Assembly (NCBI GenBank): GCA_030647435.1 | Contig: JAUSJX010000041.1 | Span: 1 to 47,036, forward strand | Origin: Candidatus Rokuibacteriota bacterium | GTDB lineage: Bacteria > Methylomirabilota > Methylomirabilia > Rokubacteriales > CSP1-6 | Length of the DNA: 47,036 bases | Direction of reading: 5' to 3' | Part shown: positions 8,562 through 16,607 of the stretch, one piece after another | How positions within the stretch are numbered: position 1 is the first letter of the stretch | How the letters are laid out: each line of letters opens with the position of its first letter | Notes under the pieces: generated by a model | The model's input: only the letters and a program-made list of their open reading frames with translations | Databases searched by the model: none | Told to the model about the DNA's origin: nothing | Made by a program: the position numbers and the translations under genes

Positions 8562-9038
8562 ATGTACGTGGTTATCCTCGCGTTGCTGGCAGTCGTCCTC
8601 GTTACGCCGGCCCACGCTCAGGTGTACGTCGACATCGGCATCCAACTCCCGGCGCCCCCTCGGCTGGTCATCGTCCCCGAGGTCCGAGCGGTCCAGTACG
8701 TGCCGGCTGCCCCCGCCAATCTCTTCTTTTACAGCAACCAGTACTGGGCCTTTGCCAATGGTGGCTGGCACGTGAGCGTCGGATACAACGGCCCGTGGAT
8801 CGTCGTCGCCCCGCAGTTCGTGCCCCGGCCCGTCCTGCTCGTGCCGGTGAACTATTACCGCGTGGCCCCGGGGCACTGGAAGCAGTGGCAGAAGCAGCAG
8901 CCTCCGCGATGGGGTAACGAGTGGGGACGCGAATGGGCGGACAAGCGGGGATGGAAAGAACGGGAACACGAACGGGACGACGATCGCGACAGGGGAGAAG
9001 GCAAGGGCCACGGCAAGGGCCGTGGGCGAGGCAAGTAA
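8562..9038 (+). CDS. Exported small protein of unknown function with basic, glycine-rich tail
   Basis: A 158-residue protein with a clear signal peptide (MYVVILALLAVVLVTPAHAQ). The mature part is rich in Val, Pro, Tyr and Trp (VQYVPAAPANLFFYSNQYWAFANGGW), in the style of exported YXWGXW-type or related envelope proteins. It ends in a strongly charged, low-complexity tail with alternating Arg/Glu/Asp and Gly-Lys (DDDRDRGEGKGHGKG). The start is set by AGGAGGA eight bases before ATG 8562. The tail may bind metal ions or polyanions; that is inference. Confidence 0.65.
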   Translation: MYVVILALLAVVLVTPAHAQVYVDIGIQLPAPPRLVIVPEVRAVQYVPAAPANLFFYSNQYWAFANGGWHVSVGYNGPWIVVAPQFVPRPVLLVPVNYYRVAPGHWKQWQKQQPPRWGNEWGREWADKRGWKEREHERDDDRDRGEGKGHGKGRGRGK

Positions 9039-9125
9039 ACTGGGATTTTCGATATGGACCTATTTTCTCCTCCCTCTGACGCTGCTGAGTGAGCCGCGCG
9101 CCCTCCAACCAAGCATGTCGCCCAG

Positions 9126-9419
9126 TCAGAATAGATGACCGGGGGGTTCTCGAGCTTCCTGCCCTGCTGCCCCCGCGTGCTCCGGGGCGCGCCACCTGTG
9201 CCCACCCCACCGCAGAGACACCCCCGCCGGGATCGATCCGCTCCTCGTCTCCCTCCCTCCGTGTCCCGTCCGCTCGATCAGGGCGCTCAGGCCGAGCCGC
9301 TCGTTCAACTCGCGTGACAACAGCAGCCCAGAGTCGGAGGTCACCGTCGCGCCATGGAACTCGACGCGGAGTTGGGGGTTGAACGAGAGGCGAACCGCGC
9401 CAGCTTTCGCGTCACCCAT
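9126..9419 (-). pseudogene. Truncated IS1380-family transposase remnant
   Basis: On the minus strand the frame starting at ATG 9419 encodes MGDAKAGAVRLSFNPQLRV and then HGATVTSDSGLLL and ELNERLGLSALIE, the characteristic opening of IS1380-family DDE transposases. After about 55 residues the family match ends and the frame turns into low-complexity sequence, so only the N-terminal eighth of the roughly 450-residue enzyme is left. A possible short inverted pair (GGTTCTCG) lies near 9141-9153 and 9452-9461. It is an inactive IS scar between two convergent chromosomal genes. Confidence 0.7.
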
Positions 9420-9474
9420 TGGGTGGTGCCCTCCGTGCCAGCGAGGAGCCCCCGAGAACCGCGTGTCATGCGGG

Positions 9475-9954
9475 CTAAGAACGCTCGAGGCGGAGTGCCG
9501 CCAGCGTAGCGCGCGCCCAGTCGCTGTCCAGCGCGGGCACGGGCGCGTAGGTCACGCCGCCCGTGATGCGCGCGCCCTCTTCGCCCTCAGCGGCTGCGTC
9601 CTCGAGCACGTCTTCCACGACCAGGTCGAACCGCGCCAGCTCGCCGGCGATCAGCGGGGCGCCGGCGGCGCGGCACTTCACGTACATCGTGACGTCCGGC
9701 TCGACGATGAGGAGCGTCGCCCCGCCTCGAGCCTCGAGATTGCGCCGCGTGCTGCTTCGCGCGCCGACGGCGATGCGGATGCTCGTCGCGCTCGTGGCCA
9801 AGACCTCGAGATAGGAGCAGAACATCGGGTGCGGGCGGCCCCGGTCGTCCACTGTCAGGAGCGGCAGCCCGCGGCCGAGAAGGCGCTGCAGGTCCTTCTG
9901 GGAGAGCCGCTTCTCTAGCGCCGGCGGCAGGGCGGCGCCGAGGCTCCGGCTCAC
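9475..9954 (-). CDS. Pyridoxamine 5'-phosphate oxidase-like flavin-binding protein
   Basis: A 159-residue protein with the split-barrel organisation of PNPOx-like proteins: LPLLTVDDRGRPHPMFCSY at the first strands, then SIRIAVGARSSTRRNLEARGGATLLIV. Such proteins bind FMN, F420 or haem; the ligand here is unknown. GTG 9954 overlaps the stop of the upstream MBL gene (minus strand), so the two are coupled. A longer upstream frame overlaps the MBL gene and is not supported. Confidence 0.7.
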   Translation of the reverse strand: MSRSLGAALPPALEKRLSQKDLQRLLGRGLPLLTVDDRGRPHPMFCSYLEVLATSATSIRIAVGARSSTRRNLEARGGATLLIVEPDVTMYVKCRAAGAPLIAGELARFDLVVEDVLEDAAAEGEEGARITGGVTYAPVPALDSDWARATLAALRLERS

Positions 9955-10694
9955 AGCATCACCACGAGACCGTCGTGGGCGCGCTCGGAGCGTGCTTCCG
10001 CCTCGCGCGCCAGCATGTCCCGCCCCATGTGGGTGAGGATGATGCGCCGGGCGCCCAGCCGCTCGGCCTGCGCTTCGATCGTCTTGTAGTCGAGGTGAAA
10101 CTTGAGGTGTCTGTCGAACGTGTAAGCCTCGCAGACGAAGAGATCGGCGCCGCGGGCAGCCTCGATCAGGCTCTCCGCCCACTCCGTGTCGCCCGAGTAG
10201 GCGATGATCCTACCGCCGTAGTCCACGCGGAGCGCATAAGGTGGGGCGCCACTCGCGTGAAGGACGGGAAATGCGGTGACGGTGGCCGAGCCCACGCGAG
10301 CCGTGCGGCGCTCCGCTAGCTCGATGAACCCTACCTCGAACTTCCTCTGAACTGCCGTGGAGCCGGGGAAGAGCGCCTCCATGGTTGTCTCAACGCGGGC
10401 CCGCACGCCGGGCGGCCCCGCGATCAGGAGGGGCCGGGCGCGCCGGGTGAACTGGGCGTCCAGGATCAGGAACGGCACGCCACCGAAGTGGTCACCGTGA
10501 AGGTGGGTCAACAGCACCACGTCCACGTCGCCCGGATCGACGCCGTCCCGCTTCATGGCGATGAGCGAGGAAGTCCCACAGTCGATCAGCAGGGCCCCGC
10601 CCGCCCCCGAGAGGTGCATGCAGGTCTGGAAGCGCCCGTCGCTGCCGAAGGCGTCGCCCGAGCCCAGAAACCGGAGCGCGACTGGCGTGGTCAT
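9951..10694 (-). CDS. Metallo-beta-lactamase-fold hydrolase
   Basis: A 247-residue MBL-fold enzyme. Metal ligands are visible in H64-x-H66-G-D68-H69 (LTHLHGDHFGG), in FPVLHASG, in YSGDTEWAE and in ILTHMGRD. The FLGSGDAFGSDGRFQT opening is typical of RNase Z-like and phosphodiesterase-like MBL proteins. ATG 10694 is the only good start. It is cotranscribed with the overlapping PNPOx-like gene and divergent from the reductase at 10840; the 145-base gap between them must hold both promoters. Confidence 0.85.
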   Translation of the reverse strand: MTTPVALRFLGSGDAFGSDGRFQTCMHLSGAGGALLIDCGTSSLIAMKRDGVDPGDVDVVLLTHLHGDHFGGVPFLILDAQFTRRARPLLIAGPPGVRARVETTMEALFPGSTAVQRKFEVGFIELAERRTARVGSATVTAFPVLHASGAPPYALRVDYGGRIIAYSGDTEWAESLIEAARGADLFVCEAYTFDRHLKFHLDYKTIEAQAERLGARRIILTHMGRDMLAREAEARSERAHDGLVVML

Positions 10695-10839
10695 GGCTTG
10701 AGGTTCGCCGCGAGGATCATCGCACCCTTCGCCACCCGCGCCGCTCTCACGAGGAGCGAGTATAGCCTCCGGTTGCTCTTGCCGCCAAGCTCCGGTATCG
10801 TCCGGACGTCATGCTCACGCTCTCACGCTTCGCCTGCTG

Positions 10840-11748
10840 ATGCGCGCCCTCGTCATCGGCGCCTCCGGCCAGGTGGGCGCCTCGCTCTTGACCACGCTGC
10901 GCGCGCGCGGCCACGAAGTCCGCGGTACCTACGGACACCACGCCGCGCCGGACCTCGACCCTCTCGAGCTCACCGACCACGCCGCCGTCGCGCGGGCCGT
11001 CGCCGCGGCGCGCCCCGACTGGGTCTTCTGCCCCGCGGGGCTGTCCCACGTGGACTACTGCGAGGATCATGTAGACGAGGCGATGGCGGCCAACCGCGAC
11101 GGGCCCGCGGCAGCGGCCCGCGCCGCCGAGGCCGCGGGCGCCGGCTTCGTCTTCTACTCGAGCGACTACGTCTTCGATGGGGTCGCCGGGCCCTTCGGCG
11201 AGGACGACACGCCGCGGCCGCGGAGCGTCTACGGGAGGAGCAAGCACGAGGGCGAGGAGGCCGTGCTGATCGCCTGCCGTCGCGCCGTCGTCATCCGCAC
11301 CAGCGTCGTCTACGGCCCGGAGCGCCAGGAGAAGAACTTCGTCTACCAGCTGATCCGCGCCTGCCGCGAGGGGAAGGGGTTCCGCCTGGCCGTCGACCAG
11401 CGGGCGAGCCCGTCGTACAACCCCGACGTCGCCGCGGCCAGCGTGGAGCTGTGCGAGCGCGGGCTCGCCGGCCTCTGGCACATCGCCGGGCCCGAGGTGC
11501 TCGACCGCTACGCCTTCGCGCTCCTGGTCTGCAAGGAGTTCGGCCTCGACGCCTCCCGTCTCAGCGCTGTCACGACGGCCGCGCTCGGACAGAAGGCGGC
11601 CCGGCCGCTCGACGGCGGGCTCAAGGTCGTCAAAGCCCAGGTGCAACTCAAGACGCGGCTCAGATCGCCCGCCGAGGGGCTCCACGCCATGCGGGAGTTC
11701 CTCGAGCGCGGCCGTCCGCACGTTGACCAGCCCGGGAACATGAAGTAG
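10840..11748 (+). CDS. NAD(P)-dependent reductase of the RmlD (dTDP-4-dehydrorhamnose reductase) type
   Basis: A 302-residue extended short-chain reductase. The Rossmann motif GASGQVGASL lies at residues 7-16, the catalytic YGRSK near residue 130, and FYSSDYVFDG and VVIRTSVVYGPE in between are typical of RmlD/RfbD sequences. RmlD makes dTDP-rhamnose, but no rmlA, rmlB or rmlC lies nearby, so another sugar or SAM-cofactor (MAT2B-like) role is possible. The tRNA cluster follows about 30 bases later. Confidence 0.82.
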   Translation: MRALVIGASGQVGASLLTTLRARGHEVRGTYGHHAAPDLDPLELTDHAAVARAVAAARPDWVFCPAGLSHVDYCEDHVDEAMAANRDGPAAAARAAEAAGAGFVFYSSDYVFDGVAGPFGEDDTPRPRSVYGRSKHEGEEAVLIACRRAVVIRTSVVYGPERQEKNFVYQLIRACREGKGFRLAVDQRASPSYNPDVAAASVELCERGLAGLWHIAGPEVLDRYAFALLVCKEFGLDASRLSAVTTAALGQKAARPLDGGLKVVKAQVQLKTRLRSPAEGLHAMREFLERGRPHVDQPGNMK

Positions 11749-11776
11749 AGTAAGCACTTGGCTGTCGTCCGGAGAC

Positions 11777-11854
11777 GGTGACCGTAGCTCAATTGGTTAG
11801 AGCACTGGCCTGTGGCGCCAGGGGTTGAGGGTTCGATTCCCTTCGGTCACCCCA
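11777..11854 (+). tRNA. tRNA-His (GTG)
   Basis: A complete cloverleaf: acceptor GTGACCG/CGGTCAC with the extra G-1 opposite C73 that marks histidine tRNA, D arm with AATTGGTTAG, anticodon loop CTGTGGC (anticodon GTG), T arm GAGGG-TTCGATT-CCCTT, and an encoded CCA. First of three tRNA genes in a row. Confidence 0.96.
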
Positions 11855-11868
11855 GCCTTTGACGTTCA

Positions 11869-11902
11869 CCTCTCCCCTCTGGGGAGAGGGCAGGGTGAGG
11901 GG
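11869..11902. repeat. GC-rich palindromic (REP-like) repeat, copy 3
   Basis: CCTCTCCCCTCTGGGGAGAGG forms a tight hairpin with a CT loop, followed by GCAGGGTGAGGGG as in copies 1 and 2. It sits between tRNA-His and tRNA-Arg. Confidence 0.75.
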
Positions 11903-11918
11903 TCGAAGGTTCACGCGT

Positions 11919-11995
11919 GCGCCCATAGCTCAGCTGGATAGAGCGTTAGCCTCCGGAGCTAAAGGTCAGAGGTTCGAATCCTCTTGGGCGCACCA
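11919..11995 (+). tRNA. tRNA-Arg (CCG)
   Basis: Acceptor GCGCCCA/TGGGCGC with A73 and encoded CCA; anticodon stem TTAGC/GCTAA around CTCCGGA, giving anticodon CCG; T loop TTCGAAT. Complete and regular. Confidence 0.96.
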
Positions 11996-12023
11996 TTTCT
12001 TACGTGGTGGTACCCGCGCACGC

Positions 12024-12099
<76 letters not shown>

Positions 12100-12103
12100 C
12101 TAA

Positions 12104-12139
12104 AACGGGCACTTCCGAGACACTTCGGAGGTGCCCGTT
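12104..12139 (+). terminator. Hairpin after the tRNA cluster
   Basis: AACGGGCACTTCCGA and TCGGAGGTGCCCGTT pair over 15 positions with one mismatch and a 6-base loop (GACACT). It lies five bases beyond the tRNA-Lys CCA. It lacks a T run, so it may act with Rho or in RNA processing. Confidence 0.6.
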
Positions 12140-12270
12140 GGTTCGTGTAGACGCCATGTAGACAGTCACGACCGTCTCGAACGTCATTCGAGTGATCGGG
12201 GCACAAGTGGCTCCGGTGATCTACGGGGACAAGGTCTGGACACCTGCCGGCCCCTCCCTGCCAATATGCG

Positions 12271-13800
12271 TGAGACAGTGACCCCCTGGAAGTTTAGAGT
12301 CGAGGGCGAGACAGGATTGAAGCGTGATGAGCGCATTGGAGCAGGCCCTGGGTGGGCCGGTGATCGAGGTGGTGGCGAAGGCGACGCGGCGGCGGTTCAC
12401 GGTGGAGTACAAACGGAAGATCGTCCGGGAGGCCGACGCCTGTAAGACGCCGGGCGCGGTCGGGGCGTTGCTGCGGCGGGAGGGGCTGTACTCCTCCCAT
12501 CTGACGACGTGGCGCGCGGCGCGGGAGCGGGGGGAGCTGGCCGGGGCGCCGAAGAAGCGCGGCCCCGTGCGGCGGGTGGCCGATCCCCGCGACAAGAAGC
12601 TCGCCGAGCAAGCGCGAGAGATCAACCGGTGGCAGCAGCGCGCTGCCCGGGCTGAGGCCCTGGTGGCACTGCAAAAACAAGTGGCGGCGTTGCTGGGAAC
12701 GCCGCTGACCGACGAGCCCTCGTCATAGCGACGGTCACCCAGGTCGGGCCGGAGCTGGGTATTGCACCCACATGCGCCGCGCTCGGGCTGCCGCGTGCGA
12801 CCTACTACCGACGGCGGCGGCCCCAGCGTGCCCTGCCGGCGCGGGGGCGGTCGCCCCGTGCCCTCAGCGCCGGGGAGCAGGCCGCGGTGCTGGACGTGTT
12901 GCACGAGCCCCGCTTCGTGGACCTGGCCCCCGCCGAGGTCTACGCCACCCTGCTCGACGAAGGCCACTACCACTGTTCCGAGCGCACGATGTACCGCCTC
13001 TTGGCCGAGCATGCGGAGGTGCGGGAGCGGCGGGATCAGCTCCGTCATCCCGTCTATGCCGCCCCGGAGCTGCTGGCCCGCCGCCCCAACGAGTTGTGGA
13101 GCTGGGACATCACGAAGCTGCTCGGCCCGACCAAGTGGACCTACTTCTACCTGTACGTCATCCTCGACGTCTTCAGCCGGTACGTCGTCGGCTGGATGGT
13201 GGCCCACCGGGAGAGCGCGACGCTGGCCGAGCGCTTCATCCACGAGACCTGCGCCCGCCAGGGGATTGGTCGGCACCAGCTCACGATCCATGCCGACCGG
13301 GGGCCGGCGATGACCTCGAAGCCCGTCGCCTTCCTGCTGGCCGACCTGGGGATCACCAAGACCCACAGCCGGCCGCATGTCTCCAACGACAACCCGTTCT
13401 CGGAAGCGCAGTTCAAGACCCTGAAGTACCGGCCGGCGTTCCCGGAACGGTTTGGCTCCATCCAGGACGCCCGCGCCCACTGCCACGTCTTCTTCCCGTG
13501 TACAACACCGAGCACCATCACAGCAGTCTTGGACTGCTGACACCCTCCGACGTGCATCACGGCTTGGCCGACCAGCGCGTGGCGGCGCGAGCGGCGGTAC
13601 TGGCCACGGCCTATGGCGGGCACCCCGAACGCTTCCCCGGCGGGCTCCCCCAACCGCCGGCGTGCCCCACGGAGGTCTGGATCAACCGACCCCACACCCT
13701 GGGGTACTCGCACGCCACACTGAGGACCCGGCCCTCCGACTTGCCCACGGGGGCCCCTTCGCGTAGCCTGCCCTCGGTCGGTGCGCCGTCGTCACGCCTG
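12271..13800 (+). mobile_element. IS3-family insertion sequence, inactivated
   Basis: Contains orfA and a frameshifted orfB in the usual IS3 order, with orfB in the -1 frame relative to orfA. A likely left end begins TGAGACAGTGACCCCC at 12271. The right end is unclear: the transposase reading ends near 13803, but an inverted TGTCTCA occurs at 15829-15835, which would include the histidine kinase. No target-site duplication was found. The 130 bases between the tRNA hairpin and the left end (12140-12270) hold no recognisable gene. Confidence 0.6.
12324..12728 (+). CDS. IS3-family transposase OrfA (helix-turn-helix subunit)
   Basis: A 134-residue protein with the IS3/IS2 OrfA layout: TRRRFTVEYKRKIVREAD, a helix-turn-helix (GAVGALLRREGLYSSHLTTWR) and a basic, heptad-like C-terminus (AEQAREINRWQQRAARAEALVALQKQVAALL) used for dimerisation. 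ATG 12324 directly precedes a second Met. Its stop overlaps the start of orfB in the -1 frame, as expected where a ribosomal frameshift makes the fused OrfAB. Confidence 0.85.
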   Translation: MMSALEQALGGPVIEVVAKATRRRFTVEYKRKIVREADACKTPGAVGALLRREGLYSSHLTTWRAARERGELAGAPKKRGPVRRVADPRDKKLAEQAREINRWQQRAARAEALVALQKQVAALLGTPLTDEPSS

Positions 13801-13803
13801 TGA
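12722..13803 (+). pseudogene. IS3-family transposase OrfB (DDE integrase), frameshifted
   Basis: The integrase core is present: D in WSWDITKL, D in HADRGPAMTSK and E in NDNPFSEAQFKTLKYRP. The frame opens at about 12722 (VIATVTQVGPELGIAPTCAALGL). Near 13499 one base has been lost: the sequence reads CCCGTGTACAAC where the family has FFPWYNTEHHH, so the first frame stops at 13540 while the conserved tail (YNTEHHHSSLGLLTPSDVH...VWINRP) continues in another frame to 13803. The transposase is therefore probably inactive, unless the lost base is a sequencing error. Confidence 0.85.
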
Positions 13804-13820
13804 GAGGCAAGGAGAGGTTG

Positions 13821-15794
13821 ATGCGTCGAGGGGCAAAGCCCGGGAAGGCGAAGGGTGAAACCAGGCGACCGGTCGTCCGCACGTGGCCGAAGAACGAAGC
13901 CTCCAAGCGGCGCGATCTGGAGAAGCGCCTGGCGGAGAGCCAGGAGCGGGAGAAAGCGATACGCGAGATCCTGCAGGAGAAGGATCGCGCGCTGACCGAA
14001 GCCCACGCGCAGGCCACGGAGTTGCTCGAGCAGCAAGTGGCGACGAGCGAGATCCTGCGCGTGATCTCGAGCACGCCGGCCGACACCCAGCCTGTCTTCG
14101 AAGCCATCGTCAACAGCACCCAACGCCTGATGGCGGGAAAATCCACGGTTCTTCTCCTGCGCCGCGACCCGCAGTTCGTGGTCGGCGCGTACGCCGGACC
14201 GGCAATAGCGGATCTTCCCGACCAGGTTCGCGCCGCCCCGCTCGATCGGGAGCAGAATTTCCCGTCGCGCGCGATCCTGGACGCAGAGATCGTGCACGTC
14301 CCCGACTGGGAAGCCGACGACGTTCCCGAGCACGAACGCGTCGTCGGGCGGTCCTTCGGCATCAGGGCCGGGCTGATGGTCCCGCTGCTTCGCGAAGGCC
14401 AGGGGATCGGGGCGCTCGTCGTCACCCGGAGCACGGCGGGCCCATACGACGAGAAGGAGATCGCGCTGCTGCGATCGTTCGCCGACCAGGCCGTGATCGC
14501 GATCGAGAACGTGCGGCTGTTCACGGAGCTGCAGGCGCGGACGGGCGAGCTGACCCAGTCGGTCGAGAAGCTGACAGCGCTGGGCGAGGTTAGCCGGGCC
14601 GTCAACTCGACGCTGGACGTCGAGACGGTGCTCAACACGATCGTCTCCCGCGCCAGCCAGCTCGCCGGAGCCGACAGCTGCTCGATCTTCGAGTACGACG
14701 AAGCCGCCGAGCAGTTCGAGCTGCGCGCCACCCATAACGACGACACGGGGTTTGTCGAGGCCCTTCGGGCGGCGCCCCTCCGGAAGGGCGAAGGGTTGAT
14801 GGGGCGCGCGGTCGAGATGCGGGAGCCTGTCCAGGTCCCCGACATCACCCAGCCCGGGGCCTACCAGAGCAGCGCCCGGGACACCCTCATCCGGTTCGGG
14901 TACCGGGCGGTCCTCTCCGTGCCACTGCTCCGTGAGGACCAGATCATCGGCAGCCTGTCCTTCACCCGCAAGGCGGCCGGCGAGTTCCCCCCGGAGGTCG
15001 TGGAGGTCCTGAAGACCTTCGCCACCCAGTCGGCCTTGGCGATCCAGAACGCCCGGCTCTTCCGGGAGATCGCGGACAAGAGCGCCCAACTCGAGGCCGC
15101 CAGCCGGCACAAGTCTGAGTTTCTCGCCAACATGTCGCACGAGCTACGGACGCCGCTGAACGCTATCATTGGATTCTCCGAGGTGCTGGTCGATCGGATG
15201 TTCGGCGAGCTGAACGAGAAGCAGGACGAGTACCTGAAGGACATCCACGCGTCGGGTGCGCATCTGCTGTCCCTGATCAACGACATTCTCGATCTCTCCA
15301 AGATCGAGGCGGGGCGGATGGAGCTGGAGGCGACCGACTTCGACCTGCCGAGTACCATCGACAACGCGCTGATCCTGGTACGGGAGCGGGCAACCCGACG
15401 GGGAATCACCCTGGGGCGCACGATCGACGAGCACTTGGGGATGCTGCGCGGGGACGAGCGCAAGGTCAAGCAGGTGCTCCTGAATCTCCTGTCCAACGCC
15501 TTGAAGTTCACCCCCGAGGGGGGCCGGATCGACGTCAGCGCCGCGGAGCATGACGGTGTCGCCGAGATTGCCGTGACGGATACCGGGGTCGGCATCGCGC
15601 CCGGGGATCAGGAGGCGGTGTTCGAGGAGTTCCGGCAGGTGGGGACGGCAGACAAGAAGGCCGAGGGCACGGGACTTGGGCTGGCGCTCTCCCGGAAGTT
15701 CATCGAGCTCCACGGGGGCCGGATCTGGGTGAAGAGCCTGCCCGGGCAAGGCTCGACGTTCACGTTCACACTGCCGGTGCGTCGTGAGGACTGA
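13821..15794 (+). CDS. Cytoplasmic GAF-domain sensor histidine kinase
   Basis: A 657-residue histidine kinase without membrane segments. A coiled-coil N-terminus (about 30-75) precedes two GAF sensor domains (about 80-240 and 255-410), then the HisKA dimerisation domain with phospho-acceptor H440 in NMSHELRTPLN, and the ATPase domain with N-box (VLLNLLSNALKFTP), G1 (DTGVGI) and G2 (GTGLGLALS). Such kinases sense small ligands or redox in the cytoplasm; the signal is unknown. No response regulator is adjacent, so it is an orphan kinase. ATG 13821 is chosen for the AAGGAGAGG just upstream; GTG 13800 is possible. It lies directly behind the IS3 transposase. Confidence 0.9.
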   Translation: MRRGAKPGKAKGETRRPVVRTWPKNEASKRRDLEKRLAESQEREKAIREILQEKDRALTEAHAQATELLEQQVATSEILRVISSTPADTQPVFEAIVNSTQRLMAGKSTVLLLRRDPQFVVGAYAGPAIADLPDQVRAAPLDREQNFPSRAILDAEIVHVPDWEADDVPEHERVVGRSFGIRAGLMVPLLREGQGIGALVVTRSTAGPYDEKEIALLRSFADQAVIAIENVRLFTELQARTGELTQSVEKLTALGEVSRAVNSTLDVETVLNTIVSRASQLAGADSCSIFEYDEAAEQFELRATHNDDTGFVEALRAAPLRKGEGLMGRAVEMREPVQVPDITQPGAYQSSARDTLIRFGYRAVLSVPLLREDQIIGSLSFTRKAAGEFPPEVVEVLKTFATQSALAIQNARLFREIADKSAQLEAASRHKSEFLANMSHELRTPLNAIIGFSEVLVDRMFGELNEKQDEYLKDIHASGAHLLSLINDILDLSKIEAGRMELEATDFDLPSTIDNALILVRERATRRGITLGRTIDEHLGMLRGDERKVKQVLLNLLSNALKFTPEGGRIDVSAAEHDGVAEIAVTDTGVGIAPGDQEAVFEEFRQVGTADKKAEGTGLGLALSRKFIELHGGRIWVKSLPGQGSTFTFTLPVRRED

Positions 15795-15877
15795 GCCGAT
15801 CCCGCTACAGTAAACTCACGAACCCTGTGTCTCATTCCTGTTGACAGGTTCCGGGCCCTTTGGCACTTGTCGAGGGT

Positions 15878-16139
15878 GGGTTCAACAGGAGCTGCAGGGC
15901 GTATGTCGAGCGGAGGCTCACGCCCCTTCTCGAGACCGACGTGGTCGGCTATGCCTACCACGCCATCCTGACGAGGCTCGACGGGGACCCGGGCTGCGTT
16001 CACCTGGATCGCGGTGATTCGCCGGATCCGGGCTGACAGGTTCAGCGACTTCGTAACATCGACGGAGGAGGAGTGCGAGCGGCTCGTGGAAGGCCTTGAG
16101 ACGTTGAAGGCCCGATGGCGAGAGAGGACGGGGCGGTAG
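15878..16139 (+). pseudogene. Decayed small gene of unknown function
   Basis: One plus frame reads CRAYVERRLTPLLETDVVGY and AYHAILTRLDGDPG up to about 15992; a second frame then continues protein-like sequence (AAFTWIAVIRRIRADRFSDF, then STEEECERLVEGLETLKARW) to a TAG at 16137-16139. The two parts join naturally if a frameshift lies near 15990. No start codon is evident and no family was recognised. This fills most of the gap between the kinase and the next gene; 15795-15877 holds nothing else recognisable besides the TGTCTCA noted with the IS element. Confidence 0.35.
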
Positions 16140-16190
16140 CAGCCGCTCTCGCGAGTTCTTGCTGACGCGACGCCGGGGCTCTTGCGGCAT

Positions 16191-16484
16191 TCAGGAGGAG
16201 GACCTCGCGCGTCGTCGACCGCTGGATAATCGCTTTGCTCGTGACGTGCGTCCTCTTGCTCTGCGGGCGGCGGACTCACTCTCGTCCCCGGCGCCGCCAT
16301 GAGCCCCGACGACACGCGCCGCGAGCCACTGATCGATGTCGCTGGCCCGGTATCTCACGAGGCGGGGCGACAGACGGAGAAATGGAGGCCCGTAGCCGCG
16401 GAGACGCCAGGCTTCGAGGGTGCGAGCTGACGGCAGCCCGAGCCGAGTGGCTGCTTGGCGTTGATCGAGAAGTTCGTCGGCCAT
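16191..16484 (-). CDS. Excisionase-like helix-turn-helix protein
   Basis: A 97-residue DNA-binding protein with a MerR-type winged helix of the AlpA/Xis kind: LDQRQAATRLGLPSARTLEAWRLRGYGPPFLRL then RLVRYRASDIDQWLAARV. Such proteins act as excisionases or regulators in prophages and integrative elements. The C-terminal third is Arg/Ser-rich and disordered. ATG 16484 is favoured because GGGGAG lies seven bases upstream; an earlier start adds 33 residues without support. It marks the beginning of the accessory region. Confidence 0.75.
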   Translation of the reverse strand: MADELLDQRQAATRLGLPSARTLEAWRLRGYGPPFLRLSPRLVRYRASDIDQWLAARVVGAHGGAGDESESAARRARGRTSRAKRLSSGRRRARSSS

Positions 16485-16607
16485 TTGCGTTCTCCCCGGA
16501 GCGCTCTGCCCGCCCGGCGATTCGCTCCGCGTTCTTGGACGGTTCGTCAACAGATCAGACGCTTCATCCTCGGTGCGAGCCACGCCTTCCTACGAGTGAT
16601 CGGTCCC

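Noticed and set aside
12104-12139. attL site at the tRNA-Lys end
   Set aside because: The inverted repeat is outside the tRNA sequence and no matching direct repeat exists in the window, so it is treated as a terminator-like hairpin.
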